From Schizochytrium sp. TIO01 (Eukaryota > Sar > Bigyra > Thraustochytrida > Thraustochytriidae): DNA of 64,000 nt. A program made the translations under genes and the position numbers. Location: positions 699,501 to 763,500 of the forward strand of contig SMSO01000007.1 in assembly GCA_004764695.1 (NCBI GenBank), in the 5' to 3' direction. Below are positions 9,878 through 20,760 of this stretch, in pieces (position 1 is the stretch's first letter; each line of letters opens with the position of its first letter). Below the pieces are notes generated by a model. The model saw only the letters and a list, made by a program, of their open reading frames with translations, made no database searches and had not been told where the DNA came from.

Positions 9878-11469
9878 CTCCCGTTGACTTTGATCTCGGC
9901 TACGACGAATTCGATTTCCTCTGTTGTGTCCTCCTATGATGGCAGTTTCCTTTGTGCTTCTCCGTAAGCTCCAGGGCTCTGCTCCTATCGCTCAGGCTCT
10001 CACCACCTGTGTTAGCCACTTTTGTGCTCTGTTTCTGATGCACTCCGCTTCTGCTGCCGTGCAAGGTCCAGGTGAAGGTAAGCCGTCGGATGAGAGAATG
10101 AAGCTTATAATATGCGGATCAATTAAGTTCTTGTTCGCAGCAATTGAGGTCGAGGAATGCTTCCAATGCCGCGCCGAAGAAGGACTTCCGTACTGGAGGC
10201 TCTAGCAGTATCCATATAGGCTAAAGCATAGAATTAGTTGAATGGCAGATATCATAGCAGTACTAGGTAGTACTACTAGTGATTTCATTAATAGGTTTAG
10301 TAGAATTGCATAAATCAAACATTTGAACATGATCAAGCTAATAAATGCCTATTGACTGAGCCGAGGGGGGGGGGATGTAAGATAGGAATATATCCTAACG
10401 AGTCCACGATGATGAAAGAGATATTCCACTCACTGTAAGTAAAAGTCTGGTTCATGCAGTGTGGTTATTGAGTCATAATTGTTGTGGTAAAGAAAAAGAA
10501 GAAAATATTAAAAAAAGTGAGGACATCAGCAGCATATGGAAGATGGAAGCATTGATTCCTTTCTTATCACTCCAAATGAAATGAGCAGCAGCTCTGCCCG
10601 TGCTAATCCTGCAACTGTTAAACCGAGTCCACTTTCTTCTCAGCACTTTGTCCTAATATGGGACGTTTTAAAAGACACAGCGGTACAACCTAGTCAGGCA
10701 TATTGTTCTCCGCGCCGTCAAATCTGACCCCTCAATATTCTACTTGTATACCAGTCACTTCAAGACAAAGTCGTCGGTCGTATCCGCGACTCCGGCGGGA
10801 TCGTGATCCAAGTGAGGCAAAGGACGCTCAGGCCTCTGATTGATTATCTGGCCACGGGCAAATTATTTTCGTTTAGTAATTGAATACCTACCTTGGGCTT
10901 CGAGACACTCTCTCTGTTAAATTGGGCAGAACTGCTAGCTTCTTCAATGAATGATCATCACTCACTGCAAAAACAAAAGCAAGCTTTTGTGTTATTCAAC
11001 GAGAGAAGATTAACTTTCCAAGGTTGACAAGCCACTTTCTACAGACAGCTGAAAGTTGACATTGTACCACTCTTTTCGGCTGTCGCAAAATCTGCCAAGT
11101 CCCCTGCAGGGTCCGCGCCGTGTCATTGCGTTCTCATTTCAACTCGGGTTCTTTATTACCAAGCCACATTAAAAACCCCACTGTGAATTATTCTAATCAT
11201 TGTATTTAGACAGAGTGCTTATTATAGGAATGCGTGCGCTACTCGTAGGTCACATTATATTTAGAACAAGAACAAGAACAGAGCACTTCGACTTCCTCTT
11301 CTTTTTGGTTTATGAAGAAGAGGCAATGAAGGAAAGGAGAAAGCCACCACTCTTTTTGCCTATGAAGAAGAAAAGAAAGTAGAGAAGGACAACAAGCACA
11401 AGGAGAAGCACAACAAGAGTCAAACAAAATTGGCTTGCTTAAAGCAAGTTATTCGTCGGAGCTGGCGCA
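9878..11469. other. intergenic between divergent genes
   Basis: Upstream regions of the CFAP97-like (minus) and PDAP1-like (plus) genes. A 93-codon plus-strand ORF starts near 9924 (hydrophobic, Ala/Leu-rich) but shows no family features, so I do not call it. A G run (ggggggggg) lies near 10365. Confidence 0.45.
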
Positions 11470-12132
11470 ATGGCGGACGAAGCTGTGGCACTGAGCGGCC
11501 CTGCCGCCGGGAGGGACCTTAACGTTGACGCAGGTGAAAACTCGGATTTAGATCTTGACTTTCTAAGCGACAGCGAAGAGGAGGAGGACCACGAAAAGGA
11601 GGACAAGCCCAACGATGCTCTGTCTGGGACTGCGTCAAGTGGGTTGGTCATTGAGGGTTCCGATGAAAGTACTAGATTTTCAACAATTGCTGGCGGAAAC
11701 GATGCCGAAAACCTCGCAGTGGGCATCGAAGAAATGCGTGTAGCGCCTACGTCTACCGTCTTCACCAAGGAAAAGAGCTTAACCGTCCAGAGCCTTGTAA
11801 AAATTGAAAACCCAAACTACGAGAAGGAAACTCCAGAACAAGCTGCAATGCGTGAGGCCGCAGCAGCAGAAAAGAAGCTTGCTCAAGAAAGAGCCGAAGA
11901 GGAGCTTTTGGCAAGTGGTGGGACTGTAGAAGCTGCCGCAGATCTTGAGCGTCTAGAGGAGGTTAAACGCCTCCGGGCTCGCGAGACTCGGCGCCGGGAG
12001 CATGAAGCGAGGAAACAGGAAGAGCGAAGGGTTGCTGCAGCAGAGCGCGCAGCTGAGCTGGACGCCAAAATCAAAGCTAAGCTTGCTGGAGGAGGCAACA
12101 AAAATAAGAAAAAGAAGGGCAAGAAGCGATGA
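11470..12132 (+). CDS. PDAP1: PDAP1-like (28 kDa heat- and acid-stable phosphoprotein family)
   Basis: 220 residues from ATG 11470. Residues 24-46 are an acidic, Ser-rich block (SDLDLDFLSDSEEEEDHEKE) typical of casein-kinase-2 targets. Residues 103-190 match the PP28 domain: SLVKIENPN lines up with the family's G(L/I)I.IENPN, and LLASGGTVEAAADLERLEEV with the family's LA.GKTE.A..DLARL. A long basic helix rich in Arg, Glu and Ala follows, then a Lys tail (KNKKKKGKKR) that could be a nuclear or nucleolar signal. PDAP1 is a conserved, largely disordered phosphoprotein linked in animals to PDGF binding and to translation or stress; its molecular role is unclear. The N-terminal half is longer than in animals. 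Confidence 0.75.
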   Translation: MADEAVALSGPAAGRDLNVDAGENSDLDLDFLSDSEEEEDHEKEDKPNDALSGTASSGLVIEGSDESTRFSTIAGGNDAENLAVGIEEMRVAPTSTVFTKEKSLTVQSLVKIENPNYEKETPEQAAMREAAAAEKKLAQERAEEELLASGGTVEAAADLERLEEVKRLRARETRRREHEARKQEERRVAAAERAAELDAKIKAKLAGGGNKNKKKKGKKR

Positions 12133-13189
12133 TTCAGAAGGTCCGCATGGCCAGATAGGTTCCCTGAAACTCAAACAATGCCCCTCTGGACTCCAAAATG
12201 TCTCGCTTTCTATGCTACTTTGCATTTCTTGATGGTACTGCCTCTTGGTTTCTACCTATATTACTTCCCCTTGCTTGGTCTCGCTCTTGCCGATCTCAAC
12301 TTATTATGTGTTTCTTGTTTTATCTGGAAAGGAAAAGGAGACTACACACCACCGAAAATGCTGCTTACTCTTTTGCCTTAACCTGGAGGCTGTTTGAGCA
12401 GCTATAATGATAGCCTTTGGTGCTCTCTAAGTGCTCTGTTATTTTTTTTGTTTGTAGCAATTCAACATCATTTTCGTAGCACCTAGAAAGAGAATAAATC
12501 TACTCAATCGAGATGTGAAGCTACACATAAAATTTATTCTGACTATCTCTTTTGCAGCGCCCCGTTTAGATGTGTGGCTTCTTCTGTTAATGTAGAGACC
12601 AAGTTTGCATAATTCTTAACATATCTGATATCTGGTCAATGGCACATAACGTTTTTAGAATTTTGGCACGATTTGAGAATCTTTGTCGTTAAGTCTAATT
12701 GGATTTGGTGGCACCGAGGCAGGCTTTAGTCTCCATCAGCTGCTTTACTTTTGTTTTACTCTTATGGATAATAAATAAACATGAGCTAACTTCGTTACCG
12801 TTTAACTGTTCGCTATTGTAATATTTTAAGGGAGTGTGACAGGCTTAATTTACTCAGGATATGGCATCTTGACGGAGCTTTAGGACAAAAAAAGAACGAC
12901 GAAGCACTGCTTAAATATCAACTGGCAAAGTAAATCAAATCCGGTATTCCCATAAGGTTATGCAAATAATCCGCACGTCATGTTTAAATGAATAAATAAG
13001 GGCAGTGAAACTCGTCTTTCACCATGTTCCTACAATGAATATCCCGTAACGAATACCTCTGACATGAGCCGGCCTTGCTGTTAAATTAAGTTTACAACAC
13101 GAGGAGAGGTATATATCTACTTTCCTAAAAAACATCGATCAAGACAGAAGAAAATTATTGTAAGATCCTCAGAAAATTGAATAAATTGT
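12133..13189. other. intergenic between convergent genes
   Basis: 3' flanks of the PDAP1-like and RACK1 genes. AT-rich; the ORFs present are hydrophobic, short and unconvincing. Nothing else seen. Confidence 0.5.
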
Positions 13190-14585
13190 TTAGCCAACCA
13201 CGTAGACGCGGATGAGGTTGTCGGAGGAACCAACAAAGAGGGTGCTGCCGTCAGCAGACCAGCAGAGGGAGGTGCAGAAGGGGGGCATGTACTTGGAGCC
13301 GTGGACCTCCTCGTCGTCCTCGTCGAGGCGGATGTCGGCGACGACAACCTTGGACTCGAGGTCCCAGATCTTGACACCGGACTGGGTGGCGGCGCAGAGC
13401 CAGTAGCGGTTGGGGGAGAAGACGAGGGAGTGGATGATCTCGTTGGCGTCGAGCTGGTAGAGGAGCTTGGCCTCGGTGAGGTCCCAGAGCATGGCCTTGC
13501 CGTCCTTGCCACCGGAGGCACAGAGGGAGCCGTCAGGGGAGACGGTCACGCTGTTGAGGTAACCGGTGTGGCCAATGAGGTTGGCCTTGAGGCGGCAGTT
13601 GGAGAGGTTCCACACCTTGACGATACCGTCCCAGCCGGCGGAAACGATGAGGGGGCTGGTGTGGAGGGGGGAGAAGCGCACGCAGGAGATCCACTCGGTG
13701 TGCTGGTCCTCAGTGATGGTGTACTTGCACTCACCAAGAGTGTTCCAGAGCTTGATGGTGCGGTCGCGGGAAGCGGACACGATCTGGCGGTTGTCGAGGG
13801 AGAAGGCGACGGAGAGAACATCCTTCTTGTGGCCAACAAAGCGGCGGGTGGTGGCGCCGGTGTTGATGTCCCAGAGACGGAGGGTGCCGTCCCAGGAGCC
13901 GGAGAGGCAGAACTGGCCGTCGCTGGAGATGACGACATCCTCAACGAAGTGGTGGTGGCCGGTCAGGGCACGGCGAGCGAAGCCCATCTGCTCGTTGTGG
14001 GTGAGGGCCCACACAATAACGCTCTTGTCACGACTGGCAGAGAGAACCATGTTGGGGTTCTCATGGGTGGTGGCGATGGCGGTCACCTACAATTCGTCGA
14101 GCAATTAAACAAAACAAGCACGCATGAATGAGCATTTGACCGTGTTAGTTTACCTGTTCTTTCAGCCTGATCTACATAATAATTGTGTCTGTTGCCTTCG
14201 GCGGTCTTTACATCTTGCACATCCCAGTAACTCAGGACACAAATTATGTCTAGAATTATTTATCCTGGTCTTCCAACCCAACTATGATGACGATGTGGTC
14301 AAGAGGAGACAATGCATCCTCCCGATGGCATTCCTCTCCTTACATCAGAATACGTTAATCCTCCTGAACGGAGGCCAAACGATCAGTGTATAGAAATAGC
14401 AGTAGTAGCAAGTGGCTCCCAGCCGCTCGTTGTCTACTCCATGACCATCATCAACATCATCGAAAAGTTGCCTGGGTACTATAGCGCTGGCGAAACCTCA
14501 GCTGCGTTGCCCTTGCGTTCAACTTATCACTTACCCAGCCCTCGTGTCCGACCAACTGGCCGCGAAGAGTCAAAGAGTCACCCAT
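13190..14585 (-). CDS. RACK1: RACK1, ribosome-associated seven-bladed WD40 scaffold (two exons)
   Basis: Exon 1 is 14535-14585 ([17 protein letters not shown]), then GTAAGT. Exon 2 is 13190-14086 after TTGTAG, resuming [12 protein letters not shown]. The intron is 448 bp and phase 0. The joined protein is 315 residues, the usual RACK1 length. WD repeats end in VIVW, LRLWD, IKLWN, VKVWN, AMLWD, VKIWD and IRVYV, giving seven blades. The family motifs [17 protein letters not shown] and [15 protein letters not shown] are clear. RACK1 binds the head of the 40S subunit near the mRNA exit and docks kinases and quality-control factors. Codon use is extremely C/G-biased, in keeping with a ribosomal protein. 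The first exon is too short to be found as an ORF and was recovered from the splice sites and the conserved GH..W motif. Confidence 0.97.
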
Positions 14586-16390
14586 GTTGTCGCGTGTCTT
14601 GCTGCTGCTGATGCTGCTGCTCTGCTCGCCTCTTGTCTGTTTGGCTGCCAGCCTCTCCTTTCTCTCTCTTATTCTCTCCCTTTCAATGAGGATGTTATCT
14701 CTCTTCTCTTTGCATCTCCTTTAGTTTCTCCTATCTGCTTAGACTAGTTAATAAACCAATCGATTTGAATTAATATCTCTTTCACACTCTATTAGGTGTT
14801 TCGTATATATGCGCTTAGGCAGTCTACAAATTAAAGTAGGTCATCTTACGAGTGCTCCTTTTGCCGTGCTCTTCATAAAGTAAATCATAAGAGTGCTATG
14901 GAGGAGTAATCGAGAGAGACATTGAATTGAATAAGACCAACTAATACCCATGTTGGAAAGTAGACTTATTAGTTTAATTCACTTGCCTTCCCTTTTTATT
15001 ACAGTGCACGAAACCATTCCTCTACAGTATAGTTCGTATAATCAGGAGGCGCTCTTGTCTCCACACATGCATTCCCTGTGTTACCATTCCATATTGGCCG
15101 CTTTCACTTCGCAATAGTTTATCCGAATCACCGAGGTTGCTCATATTATAAACATATAGATGCCCTAACCCTGGCTGTGTCGGGAAAATGAGTTAATCCG
15201 TGTGCGCTCGTAGCCACAGAACTGCGTCAAAAGGGGTAGGACCTCTTAGGGATGTGCCTAGAGTTCGCGAGAGCTGAGGTGTGGAACTTGTGGAACATGG
15301 TAAGAGGAGTGGTGGTGAATTAGGTAATGGGTTAGTGGGTTCTTAGTGAGGAATAGAGGAGTGGAAAGAGGATGATTCGAAGAAGGTAGGGGAATGGACT
15401 AGAAGGGCATAGTGGAAGAGAGGGCGTAGCGGGGTTAGTGGCACTCGTAGAGAGTACTAGGGCGCAGGGAAGAGAGAGGAAGAAGGAGCCAAAGAAACTA
15501 AAAGAAAGGGAAAGAAAGGAAAAGAAGTGGAGGAGAGAGAAGCGATCGATTCTAGCGAAAGAGAGGCCAGCAGTCGCCAAGAGGAAACTGCTTTGCGTGC
15601 GTGCGTGCGAGTCCCGCGCAGCAGAAGACAGACAGCCACCATGTGTAAGTGCGAGGCGCACAGGGCAAGGCGCGAGGCCCGGGGAACGCCGTTCGACTGA
15701 GAGCTCGGCGTACTGCTCGAGGACTCGGATCGACATGGCATGATCGTGTGGACATCAGGATCGGCAGCCACAGGAGCACTAGCCTGAATGAGTGCCACCA
15801 GGCTCGTGGAGGGCAGGGAGGGGATGGAGCAAGGAGTGACAACGACAAGCTGTGTAGCTCTTGGTGAGAGGCTTAGCAAACGTTCATTCGTTGCAGCGAG
15901 TTTAGCAACGCTGGATGAAGTATTGGTTACTCTCATTGTTACTTGCTTGCTTGCTTGCTTGCTTGCGTGGTCATCATTATTGTTAGAGAGACAACAACAC
16001 TGTCAAATGTCTGATGAAGCCACCCTAATGCTCCGTCCTCGTCAGACAAGATGAAACGTGCCGAATAGCACTGTATATATGCTTTTTGCTGGTTCACTTG
16101 CCTGGTTTCTGCACTTCTGAATAACATGTCTGCTCATGGTCGAGACCGAACTGGATGGTGTCACAATTTATCGTTGATTGGATTGTAGCCGAAGAATCTA
16201 CTTAGTCCATCGACAGAATAGAACCCTATCCATTAGTCTCTTTGGCATTCACCGAGATATTTCTAGAGTGGGGTTGGTGTTCGTATTTTTGTGTCGAATT
16301 TGCATGAATTTTGAAGAATCTGTTAGACTAACGTTAAACCCTGTATGCAATTGCTTGTTGCATTTCTGTATGTTAACAATCACAGCCCTC
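14586..16390. other. divergent upstream region of RACK1 and uL29
   Basis: Shared 5' region of two ribosome-associated genes in head-to-head orientation. A (CTTG)n tract lies at 15942-15966. An acceptor-like sequence (acaatcacag, ending 16385) just before the uL29 start suggests a 5' UTR or start-proximal intron. ORFs on both strands near 15330-15940 are Arg/Ser-rich and look like by-products of base composition. Confidence 0.45.
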
Positions 16391-16819
16391 ATGAAGATGG
16401 TTGATATTAAGAGCAAGTCTCCGGAGGAGCTTCTCAAGTCTCTCGAGGAGACCAAGGCTGAGCTCAGCAGCCTCCGTGTGGCCCAGGTCACCCAGAGCGC
16501 CCCCTCCAAGGTCGCCAAGATCAAGAACGTGCGCAAGCAGATTGCCCGCATCTTGACCGTCATCAACACTAACAACAAGGAGCTTGCTCGCGCCGAGGGT
16601 GCCAACAAGAAGAACAAGAACCTCGACATCCGCTCCAAGAAGACCCGTGCCATGCGCCGTGCCCTCACCAAGGACCAGCTCTACGTCCGCGCCACCAGCC
16701 AGCCCACCACCGAGAAGAGCGGTGCTGCCGCCAAAAAGTATGTTCGCCGTGTTACCGCCCGTGAGGCCAAGCGCGCGGCAAACTTCCCCAAGCGCGTGTA
16801 CGCCGTCAAGGCAAACTAA
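16391..16819 (+). CDS. RPL35: 60S ribosomal protein uL29 (L35)
   Basis: 142 residues from ATG 16391 (MKMVDIKSKSPEELL); a second ATG at 16397 is equally possible. The order of motifs is that of eukaryotic uL29: an N-terminal helix (SPEELLKSLEETKAELSSLR), then VRKQIARILTVIN, then the signature LDIRSKKTRAMRRALTK, and a basic C-terminus ending FPKRVYAVKAN. The protein sits at the polypeptide exit tunnel of the large subunit. It is about 20 residues longer than animal L35, mainly from an insertion (ATSQPTTEKSGAAAKK) before the C-terminal helix. The frame is open upstream of 16391, but the preceding CACAG looks like a splice acceptor, so an upstream exon is likely. Codon use is strongly biased to C/G endings. 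Confidence 0.95.
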   Translation: MKMVDIKSKSPEELLKSLEETKAELSSLRVAQVTQSAPSKVAKIKNVRKQIARILTVINTNNKELARAEGANKKNKNLDIRSKKTRAMRRALTKDQLYVRATSQPTTEKSGAAAKKYVRRVTAREAKRAANFPKRVYAVKAN

Positions 16820-17860
16820 GAATATTTTAGAAATGCTTTTGCGGGCTTTCTGACTTATCTGCTCTGCTTTTGATTTTCACCCTTTTGGATTGATACTTCA
16901 TTCCCTTTGAGTCTTTGATTCTTGTCCTTTCCAACTTGGAACATTCTTCCGTGAGCTGCTGCATCTGTATAATTTGCATCGTCTTTGTCGCCTCCCAGCT
17001 CTTATCGCTTGTAATCGTTAATATGGAGATGGAAGAAGATTAATACTACAGTTCTTCATACTCTTGGCGATAGTCTGTTTGTTGTTGTTGCTCTTAGAAA
17101 GTTGGTTCATGAAGAAGATTAATACTATAGTTCTTCATACTCTTGGCGGGAGTCTGTTTGTTGTTGTTGCTCTTAGAAAGTTGGTTCATCCGATAGATAC
17201 GGAGCGGTGCGAGCCGTTACACTACGTTTGCAGTAAAAGTTTACAACAACAGAACATGTTGATTTGGGCTTTATAGCTTTGCTGTCTGTGAAGGCGTAGA
17301 ATAGAAATGGGTTCCTGTTTCTGAAAGGCAGATGATAGATACTTGCACCTAGTCGTACTATTTTTCGTTATGGTAAATGAGGTTGTTGAAAAGATTGCCA
17401 ATGTTTTGTAAACATGGTTTCGAACTTTGTAGCGCCCGGTGCAGTACTGAGGTATATTAGTTCAATAGTTTCAGTGAATTGATTTCGCCAGCTCAAAGGT
17501 GTAAACGATCATCAGACGCATAGTTGTTTATTCAACACTATGAACAAAATGTAGATGCATAGAACTTCTACTATATGAATCTCTGAGGCACTTTATTCTG
17601 CAACAAGTGACTTTGTGTGTTAATCCAAAATACGGGTTCCCTACAAGAGCACAATACATCTGCGACATGCTGCGAATGTAAACTAATAGGAAAAAGCGGT
17701 GCGTCCTTCTATAAAAGAAGCCTACTACGAGTTGCAAGGAAAAAGATACTTGCTTTGATCTTATCATGTCGAATCAAAAGTTCATCTTCCTTGACACAAA
17801 ATAAAAGTTGAATTGAAGAGTTTTCAGATTTTTTAAAATTTCTTTATTCTAAGTACATGA
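16820..17860. other. intergenic between convergent genes
   Basis: 3' flanks of uL29 (plus) and the TMEM45-like gene (minus). It holds a 79-bp tandem duplication (17032-17189). No gene seen. Confidence 0.5.
17032..17189. repeat. 79-bp direct tandem duplication
   Basis: Units 17032-17110 and 17111-17189 start gaagaagattaatacta and end gaaagttggttcat; I count only a few mismatches (for example ctaca/ctata, gcgata/gcggga). It lies about 210 bases past the uL29 stop. Confidence 0.95.
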
Positions 17861-18703
17861 TCAGTTAAGAATACGCTGGTAGCAACGAGCAAAGCCGGCC
17901 GGTACAAGTTCGATCCAGCAATACTGAAACACCATGCAGCTAATGAAACAGAGGCCGAAGAGTGCCTCGATGGTTTCCATGTCGACATCATCGTGCATCT
18001 CACCAAATTTAGGGAACATAATTGCACCAATGAGGCAAATCCAGGTGCCTTGCATCATAAGAAAGCCGGGGCAGCTGAGCTGAACAGCACGGGCAAGCCG
18101 CTTCTGGTTTGCAAGCTGGGCAGCGACAGACACAGCGTAAACAACCCACAACCAAAGTGCTGTCTCAGCCCAAAGGCTGTGGAAGAGGAAGTCTGCGCCA
18201 GGCTTTTTCATCTTGGCGTGGCCCTGCAGAAGATACCATTGGCTGAAAAAGCCCATAGTGAAACCGGCTTGGCTAAGAAGAGGTGCAGACTCAACATGGC
18301 GGACAGTAGATCCGGGGAAAAGACCACTTTCAAGACCATAAGCAACGCTCGCAGGAACGAATCCCAGGTACATGGTTAAGTGACCCTTCTCTTCAAAGAA
18401 GTTGCCTGTCTTGACCAGGACAGAGCCAATGCCCTCGTAAAGCATACCCATGATGATTGAAATGAGCGCATAGAGTGCAAACACGAGTTTGACACGGGCG
18501 GTTTTGCGCTCTGGGTCAGGTCGCAGCTGTACCTGTTCTTGAGCCTCTTTGTCCTCTTCAGAGGATCCCACAACTTCATAGTTGCAGTCTACGCGGCTGC
18601 CAGTTTTATCAGCATGCTGCTCGGCCTTATACACAAGGTTCAAAAGCACGCCAAGAATAATAAACTCGGCACCAGGAATAACATGGCCTCCCAAAGTACC
18701 CAT
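17861..18703 (-). CDS. TMEM45-family (DUF716) multispanning membrane protein
   Basis: 280 residues from ATG 18703 (MGTLGGHVIPGAEFIILG), which fits the family start pattern MG.. GH..PG..F...G. After a charged, probably cytosolic loop (residues 30-70) come several hydrophobic segments: VFALYALISIIMGMLY, YLGFVPASVAYGLESG, TALWLWVVYAVSVAAQL and LFGLCFISCMVFQYCW. The conserved block HLTMYLGF and the late motif MMQGTWICLIGAIMFP match TMEM45 (family L.QG.W..QIGF.L.PP). Members are seven-TM proteins of unknown biochemical function; plant and animal relatives respond to stress or pathogens. Single exon, mixed codon use. Confidence 0.85.
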   Translation of the reverse strand: MGTLGGHVIPGAEFIILGVLLNLVYKAEQHADKTGSRVDCNYEVVGSSEEDKEAQEQVQLRPDPERKTARVKLVFALYALISIIMGMLYEGIGSVLVKTGNFFEEKGHLTMYLGFVPASVAYGLESGLFPGSTVRHVESAPLLSQAGFTMGFFSQWYLLQGHAKMKKPGADFLFHSLWAETALWLWVVYAVSVAAQLANQKRLARAVQLSCPGFLMMQGTWICLIGAIMFPKFGEMHDDVDMETIEALFGLCFISCMVFQYCWIELVPAGFARCYQRILN

Positions 18704-20648
18704 CGTGACTTGACTTGGATTGGATTAAACGGTCTGCAGTTAACTAAAGTTCACTTCTAGGCCGGTGTTGCTGGTGGAATAGATAGCGTCTGATTTCAGT
18801 CTCTTGGACGTTACTCCCTTGCCCAGAATAAGAAGCAGCGCAAGTAGCGGTTCGTCCGCACCAGCGAACTCTACTCGGAGACTAAGAACGCGGCTCTTAG
18901 GGATTTAAACTTTTAAAAATTCTCAAGTGCAACTCCACTTCTTCGCCCTGCAAGTGCTTGTTTTGCGTCAACTGCACAGGTCACAAAGCTCCTAGTTGCA
19001 CCTTTAGGCGTTGATAGGGTCGACGATGATGGTGTCTGTCCGCACCACTATCAGCTACGAGAGTTCGCTCAGCAAGCTAGATGCGCGGCCTCTGGGACGC
19101 TGCACGTGGTTACTAGATTTCTTAGAGGGAGAGACCTGCTAGAAAAGTACGAGAAGGCAACGACGAAGCCTCCAGGATTGATACCATCCTCACTATCTAT
19201 CTACTAACACCAGCTGACTAGGGCTATCTAGCTGACCCAGTAGGACTCGCTCTGAGAAGAGAAGGCGTCAAAAGCTCATGTTGGCGACATCGACCTCAGT
19301 CAGAATCATTGTTTCATGGTTTCTGCTCTTCCTCGTCATCTCACTACTGATTGGGGGTAAGTGGGCAGTAGGCGCCTCCTTTGTTGAAAAGAAGGGGATC
19401 CTGACTAAAAGGTTTTGCATGCCCCTGCAAAGCTCGGCAAAGCAGGGTGCACACGAGAAATAGGGGGCAGTGTGAAAGGAGATTTTCAGTTATCTCGTGA
19501 AAGAAAGCGTACAAACAACAATGTAGGTATCTTCTATCTGTAGCTGGCCTATCTCTCTCTGCTTAGCTCCATATGGAGAACCTGGAGAGATGATGATGAG
19601 GCGCTTACTTTTATGATGGGCTCTGCAGGTAAGCAAGCAAGCTACCTCCCTCTAGAGCTCGCTCACTCGCATGCCAAACAGAACGGATGTGCTGTCTTGT
19701 TTCTGCTAACTAGGCAGGCTGCTGTTCTTCGAAAAGCTTGAACCACCAGCTAACTGCCTGCCTGCTTATTCGTATCGTGGCGTGCGTGTCGTGTCGTGTC
19801 GTGTCGTGTCATGTCATGTCATGTCAGGCAGCATTCGTGATCTATCTGAACACCATTACAAGTTGTAACTTGTGACTTTCTTGACCGGTAGGAGTAGCAG
19901 TCTAGGAGCCCACCTCAAGCGCACTAATAGTACCTCCTCTAATAAGCATGCCAGCTTTTAATTAAGAAAATAAAGATAAAAACATAAAAAAAATTGTTGT
20001 TTTACAAAACGAGAAAAAGAAAACAAGAAACAGCAAAGTTTTCAGCAAAAGTTGGCTTCGCGCGCGAATGAGCTTCAATGATGTTTCGAGACAGACATTT
20101 TTCATCTGATTTGATGTATGCTTTGTCTGTAAAATGACCAAATATGTACATTTTTGTCAGAATAAGTAGTTGGGTCTATTTAAATAAATACTGTTGTAGT
20201 CAAATTTGCAAGAGCGGCTGAGAAAGTTTGTTTGTTTGTTTGTTTGTTTGTTTGTTTGTTTGTTTGTTTGTTTGTTTGTTTGTTTGTTTGTTTGTTTGTT
20301 TGTTTGTTTGTTTGTTTGTTTGTTTGTTTGTTTGTTTCGGACTTGATCAACCACCAGACCCTGCAACCTCTGCAGGAAAAAAATGAGTCTGTCCTCTTTT
20401 TGGTTCCATGTTTACTTCTCCGGTAAGAGCACAGAGGTCAAATGCCAATTCGATATAGTTTGGCATTTTATTCGGGCTCAACGGTATCAGAAATTAAAAT
20501 TTATATTAGTTGGCCGTCTTAACGTCAATTTACAAGGATGATAGTGTGCGTGACCAAGTTTTGCTGCTGTAGGCCGGACCTTCAAATTTAAAAAAATAAA
20601 AAATTATAAAATTATAAAAGAAAGTGGGTACACTCTTAGATTTTAAAC
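18704..20648. other. intergenic with simple repeats
   Basis: Upstream of the TMEM45-like gene and flanking the transposon's 3' end. It contains a GTGTC/ATGTC pentamer run (19786-19826), an AT-rich stretch (19965-20035) and the long TTTG tract. No convincing gene. Confidence 0.5.
20227..20337. repeat. (TTTG)n microsatellite, about 28 units
   Basis: 111 bases of uninterrupted TTTG units. It yields artefactual ORFs on both strands. Confidence 0.98.
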
Positions 20649-20760
20649 TGCAAAACTTGCATTTCATAGAGGTAGCTAAGACCCCATCACGAGACTAACC
20701 CGCGACTCAATGAAATGATTTTTGTTTCATCATGTCCCCTTGGATAGGTAGCGTAAAAGG
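20649..20760 (-). ncRNA. candidate guide-RNA (omega/fRNA) 3' region of the element
   Basis: Downstream of the nuclease stop (20730-20732) the two element copies stay alignable for about 80-100 nt despite heavy decay elsewhere. Shared blocks are GAGT(C/T)GCG(G/A)GTTAG, CTTAGC and GCAAGTT(T/C)TGCA. The last forms a short inverted repeat right where homology ends. In TnpB and Fanzor systems the guide RNA scaffold overlaps the nuclease 3' end and stops at the transposon end, with the guide read from flanking DNA. This is an inference by position and conservation only; no structure was computed. Confidence 0.35.

Noticed and set aside
9924-10205. 93-codon hydrophobic plus-strand ORF upstream of the CFAP97-like gene
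   Set aside because: No family match, no splice support, and it lies in a probable promoter region.
13301-14131. 276-codon plus-strand ORF opposite RACK1
   Set aside because: Shadow of the C/G-biased RACK1 coding strand; Val/Gly/Glu-rich with no domain.
15330-15940. Overlapping ORFs of 100-160 codons on both strands
   Set aside because: Arg/Ser/Lys-rich with no domain; compositional artefacts in the RACK1/uL29 upstream region.
20157-20426. ORFs of repeated NKQT or FVCL
   Set aside because: Artefact of the (TTTG)n tract.
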